Assembly: GCA_013697225.1 (NCBI GenBank) | Contig: JACCXG010000025.1 | Span: 1-16,194 of the forward strand | DNA length: 16,194 nt | DNA from: Acidobacteriota bacterium | GTDB lineage: Bacteria; Acidobacteriota; Vicinamibacteria; Vicinamibacterales; 2-12-FULL-66-21 | Direction of reading: 5' to 3' | In this document: one piece after another, positions 14,457-16,194 of the stretch | Layout: each line of letters begins with the position of its first letter | How positions within the stretch are numbered: the first letter of the stretch is position 1 | Position numbers and translations under genes: made by a program | The notes under the pieces: model-generated | What the model was told of the DNA's origin: nothing | What the model saw: only the letters and a program-made list of their open reading frames with translations | Database searches by the model: none

Positions 14457-14533
14457 TCACCCGGCCCCCGGCGTACAAGGACGCCGGGGAGGGGGACGAT
14501 GACGACGACGCGGCCGTTCGGCCGAAACAGCAT
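14453..14533 (-). CDS. ilv operon leader peptide (attenuation peptide, 26 aa)
   Basis: A 26-codon frame opens with ATG at 14531-14533 and stops at TGA 14453-14455: MLFRPNGR, then VVVIVPLPGVLV, then RRGPGE. Nine of the twelve residues at 9-20 are Val, Ile or Leu, the amino acids made by the operon, as in the enterobacterial ilvB and ilvG leaders. A 9-bp perfect hairpin (CCCCGGCGT/ACGCCGGGG, 14466-14489) lies within codons 15-23 and may act as the pause or protector stem. The ribosome binding site is weak: GGAG is 12 bases upstream and GGGG directly adjoins. An in-frame ATG at 14611 would give a 52-residue leader with the same Val/Ile run. The peptide itself probably has no function beyond making the ribosome sense charged tRNA. 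Confidence 0.85.
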   Translation of the reverse strand: MLFRPNGRVVVIVPLPGVLVRRGPGE

Positions 14534-14539
14534 GCCCCA

Positions 14540-14611
14540 GAGTATCTCCGAGTCGCTCGGATAAATAAAGACAATTATTTTGTCGTTATCATAAGTTCTG
14601 TTTATCGCCAT
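14540..14611 (-). promoter_or_regulatory. AT-rich island, presumed ilv promoter region, with a GACAA/TTGTC dyad
   Basis: This stretch is much richer in A and T than its surroundings and lies directly upstream of the leader peptide. GACAA (14570-14574) and TTGTC (14580-14584) form a 15-bp dyad. TATGAT and AATAAT hexamers occur on the minus strand, but none has a good -35 partner at 16-18 bp, so I place the promoter only to this interval. Confidence 0.45.
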
Positions 14612-14670
14612 GGTCCTGCCAAGGGGGCGAGACTGCGGCGGCTGCGGCCGGACTAATCCCGCCGCGGCTC

Positions 14671-15315
14671 TCAGCGTCGAAAAGGATGCCGATTGCGCGC
14701 CGCGCGCGTCGACCGGGAGCCGATCGCCTGCGTGACGCGTGCGACCCCGCGGGCCGCCGCCGCAACCGCCTGGTCGGTGTCGCCGCGCACTTCAGCCGCC
14801 GCCGCCAACCCGGCGGCCCTGGCCCTGGCGGTTTCGTAGGCGCCGTCCGGCAGCCGGAAGATCCCCGGCGTTCCTGCGCGCGCGAGCGCCGGCAGATCCA
14901 TCCCCGCGATCTGCTCGAGCACATGTTCGAACTCGTGGGGCAGCAGCTCGGCGTAATCCCCGAGTATCGGGATTTCGACGAGCACATCGAGGCGGCCCCA
15001 GGCCGTTCGCGTGATGGACGCGCGCGCGCGGGCCTCCAGGGGTCGGGAGGGGTTCACCGCCGTGATCACCACCCGGACGTGCGGCGCGGCAGCGACGATG
15101 GCGCACTGGCGCCGGAAGGTCTCGGACTTCTGCAGCAGCATGGTGACGACTGGCCGCAGCCATGCGCCCACCTGAATGTTGACAGGGAGGGGAACGCAGC
15201 CGGCAGCCCTCTCCTCACCACCATCTTCCGGCAGCGCGCGCGCCGCCAGGCCGGCGGCGGTGCCGATGAGAACGAGAGAAACGAAAGCGACGCGACGAAC
15301 ATGTGTGCTGATCAC
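14671..15315 (-). CDS. Secreted protein with HExxH motif, function unknown
   Basis: 214 residues. The N-terminus is a signal peptide: THVRR then AFVSLVLIGTAAGLAARA. In the middle is LLPHEFEHVLEQI, an HExxH sequence (His-Glu-Phe-Glu-His) of the kind that binds catalytic zinc in metallopeptidases, preceded by LDVLVEIPILGDYAE. The C-terminal 70 residues are Ala/Arg-rich and helical, ending in a basic tail (STRAARNRHPFRR). I do not recognise the family, and a third zinc ligand is not obvious, so peptidase activity is only a possibility. Start: GTG 15313-15315 with AGGAG six bases upstream, directly followed by the signal peptide; the open frame to 15576 upstream is not needed. It is divergent from the LysR gene at 15606, which may control it. 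The ilv leader follows about 60 bp downstream without a clear terminator between. Confidence 0.72.
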   Translation of the reverse strand: MISTHVRRVAFVSLVLIGTAAGLAARALPEDGGEERAAGCVPLPVNIQVGAWLRPVVTMLLQKSETFRRQCAIVAAAPHVRVVITAVNPSRPLEARARASITRTAWGRLDVLVEIPILGDYAELLPHEFEHVLEQIAGMDLPALARAGTPGIFRLPDGAYETARARAAGLAAAAEVRGDTDQAVAAAARGVARVTQAIGSRSTRAARNRHPFRR

Positions 15316-15452
15316 CAGAGACTCCTGCCGGGGTGGGAGCAAGGGGGATTCCACCGGGTTGCACACACAGCCCAAGCTTCGGACACCCTGTAAAAATGGG
15401 CGTTCAGCGCTGCATCCGTCCGCGGCTACGGCGCCTGGAGCGACACTGGCGG

Positions 15453-15479
15453 TAGACAAAAAAGTAGGAGACGTATTTT
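15453..15479 (+). promoter_or_regulatory. Weak candidate promoter for the LysR gene
   Basis: TAGACA (15453-15458) resembles a -35 box, and TATTTT (15474-15479) a -10 box, with a 15-bp spacer that is shorter than usual. It lies in the only AT-rich part of the 290-bp divergent interval, which otherwise holds the T-N11-A dyad just downstream and no gene. Confidence 0.25.
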
Positions 15480-15485
15480 GGGGAT

Positions 15486-15498
15486 TCGCAATTGGCGA
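15486..15498. promoter_or_regulatory. Candidate LysR-type operator (T-N11-A dyad)
   Basis: TCGC (15486-15489) and GCGA (15495-15498) are reverse complements around AATTG, giving the T-N11-A dyad expected of a LysR-type binding site. It lies between the divergent LysR gene and the HEFEH-protein gene, which is where such regulators usually bind. An overlapping GCAAT/ATTGC dyad covers the same spot. Confidence 0.45.
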
Positions 15499-15605
15499 TT
15501 GCCGGTCCAGGCCGTTGGCAGAGACAATAGCGGGCGGCCGGCGGACGCCGGAGACGTGGAACGGGCAGAGGAACAACGGGCCGGCGGCCGGCAGGAAGGG
15601 CGCGC

Positions 15606-16194
15606 GTGGATCTACGGCAGCTCGAGATTCTCAGGGCCGTCGCACAGACGGGCTCGTTCACCAGCGCGGGGCAGCAGTTGCACCTGTCGCAGTCGGCCGT
15701 CAGCCGGCAGATCCTGCTGCTCGAGGAGGAGCTGAACGAGCAGTTGTTCCTCCGGCTCGGGCGGAAGATCCGGATTACCCCTGCGGGCACGACATTGCTT
15801 GGGCTGAGCGAGCGGATGCTCGAGGATCTCGAGCGCACGCGCGCCAGCATCCTCGACAGCCAGCAGAGCGTCAGCGGAACCGTGCGGCTCGTCGGCGGAA
15901 TGACCGTCTGTCTCTACGTCTTCCCGCCGCTGCTCAAGGCGTTCAGGAAGGATCACCCGGGTGTCGAGGTGAAGCTGACGCCGGGGGCGACGCCGCGTCT
16001 CATACGCCAGCTTCGCAGCGGGACCGCGGACCTCGGGCTGCTCACGCTGCCGATCGACGACCCGAACCTCGTCGCCACCCCGGTGCTCAGGGAAGAACTG
16101 CTGCTCGTCACCGCACCGGCGCACCCGCTCGCACGGAAGAAGCCCATCACCCCGAAGGACCTGATCGGCCAGCCCTTCGTGCTGTTCGAAGCAG
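15606..16194 (+). CDS. LysR-type transcriptional regulator, N-terminal 196 residues (runs off the window)
   Basis: The frame opens with GTG 15606-15608 (AGGAAGG a few bases upstream) and is still open at the window end. The N-terminal winged helix-turn-helix is typical: DLRQLEILRAVAQTGSFTSA, GQQLHLSQSAVSRQILLLEE, LFLRLGRKIRITPAGTTLL (about 2-65), followed by the linker helix (LEDLERTRASILDSQQ). The effector domain starts with GTVRLVGGMTVCLYVFPPLL (about 90) and continues through the substrate-binding-like fold (FRKDHPGVEVKLTPG, LRSGTADLGLLTLPID, LLLVTAPAHPLARKKPI). About 100 C-terminal residues are missing. The effector and targets cannot be assigned. It is divergent from the gene ending at 14671, with a T-N11-A dyad between them, so autoregulation and control of that neighbour are likely. 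Confidence 0.93.
   Translation, partial: MDLRQLEILRAVAQTGSFTSAGQQLHLSQSAVSRQILLLEEELNEQLFLRLGRKIRITPAGTTLLGLSERMLEDLERTRASILDSQQSVSGTVRLVGGMTVCLYVFPPLLKAFRKDHPGVEVKLTPGATPRLIRQLRSGTADLGLLTLPIDDPNLVATPVLREELLLVTAPAHPLARKKPITPKDLIGQPFVLFEA

Noticed and set aside
12992..14502. Two long plus-strand open frames (372 and 481 codons) opposite ilvD
   Set aside because: They are shadows of ilvD, whose whole length shows conserved motifs. The shadow proteins are low-complexity and one runs across the leader and attenuator.
15316..15576. N-terminal extension of the HEFEH protein to 15576
   Set aside because: It would place 87 low-quality residues before a signal peptide; GTG 15315 has an ideal AGGAG.

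Overview
The window is GC-rich, tightly packed bacterial chromosome. The mix of an exosortase with an IPTL-CTERM protein, a GAF/sigma-54 activator and a complete ilv operon fits a soil- or sediment-type Gram-negative bacterium. Acidobacteriota is my best guess, but it rests on gene style rather than any marker gene. No rRNA, tRNA, CRISPR array or phage module was seen.

Left part (1-5743): the window opens in the 3' end of an unrecognised gene. It is followed by a minus-strand run of six genes with overlaps or about 10-nt gaps, transcribed from about 5.7 kb down to 453. In order these are an S-adenosylmethionine decarboxylase-like gene (speD), a double-domain exosortase, a large polytopic GT-C-like membrane protein, a SAM methyltransferase, a small SEC-C zinc-motif protein and YnfA. 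Diverging from this operon is a secreted DUF3494 (ice-binding-like) protein with a putative Ig domain and a C-terminal IPTL-CTERM sorting signal, the type of tail exosortases process. The likely story is a local surface-protein sorting locus: secretion, tail recognition and cleavage by the exosortase, and perhaps modification by the neighbouring membrane protein and methyltransferase. The exosortase carries two copies of the Cys/Arg/His triad in one chain, which I do not recognise as a named family.

Middle (6896-9021): a decayed 3' remnant of an IS701-like transposase abuts the IPTL-CTERM gene. It is followed by a minus-strand GAF-AAA+-Fis sigma-54 activator whose upstream region carries two dyads.

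Right part (9029-14611): a branched-chain amino acid operon, ilvD-ilvB-ilvN-ilvC on the minus strand, ends in a strong intrinsic terminator at 9029-9063. Upstream of ilvD the sequence shows a full transcription attenuator. It has a 26-codon leader peptide with a Val/Ile/Leu run, an antiterminator whose 5' arm lies on the leader stop codon, and a mutually exclusive terminator with a GCAA loop and U-rich tail.

Right end (14671-16194): a secreted protein with an HEFEH (HExxH) motif is divergent from a LysR-type regulator that runs off the window. A T-N11-A dyad lies between them.
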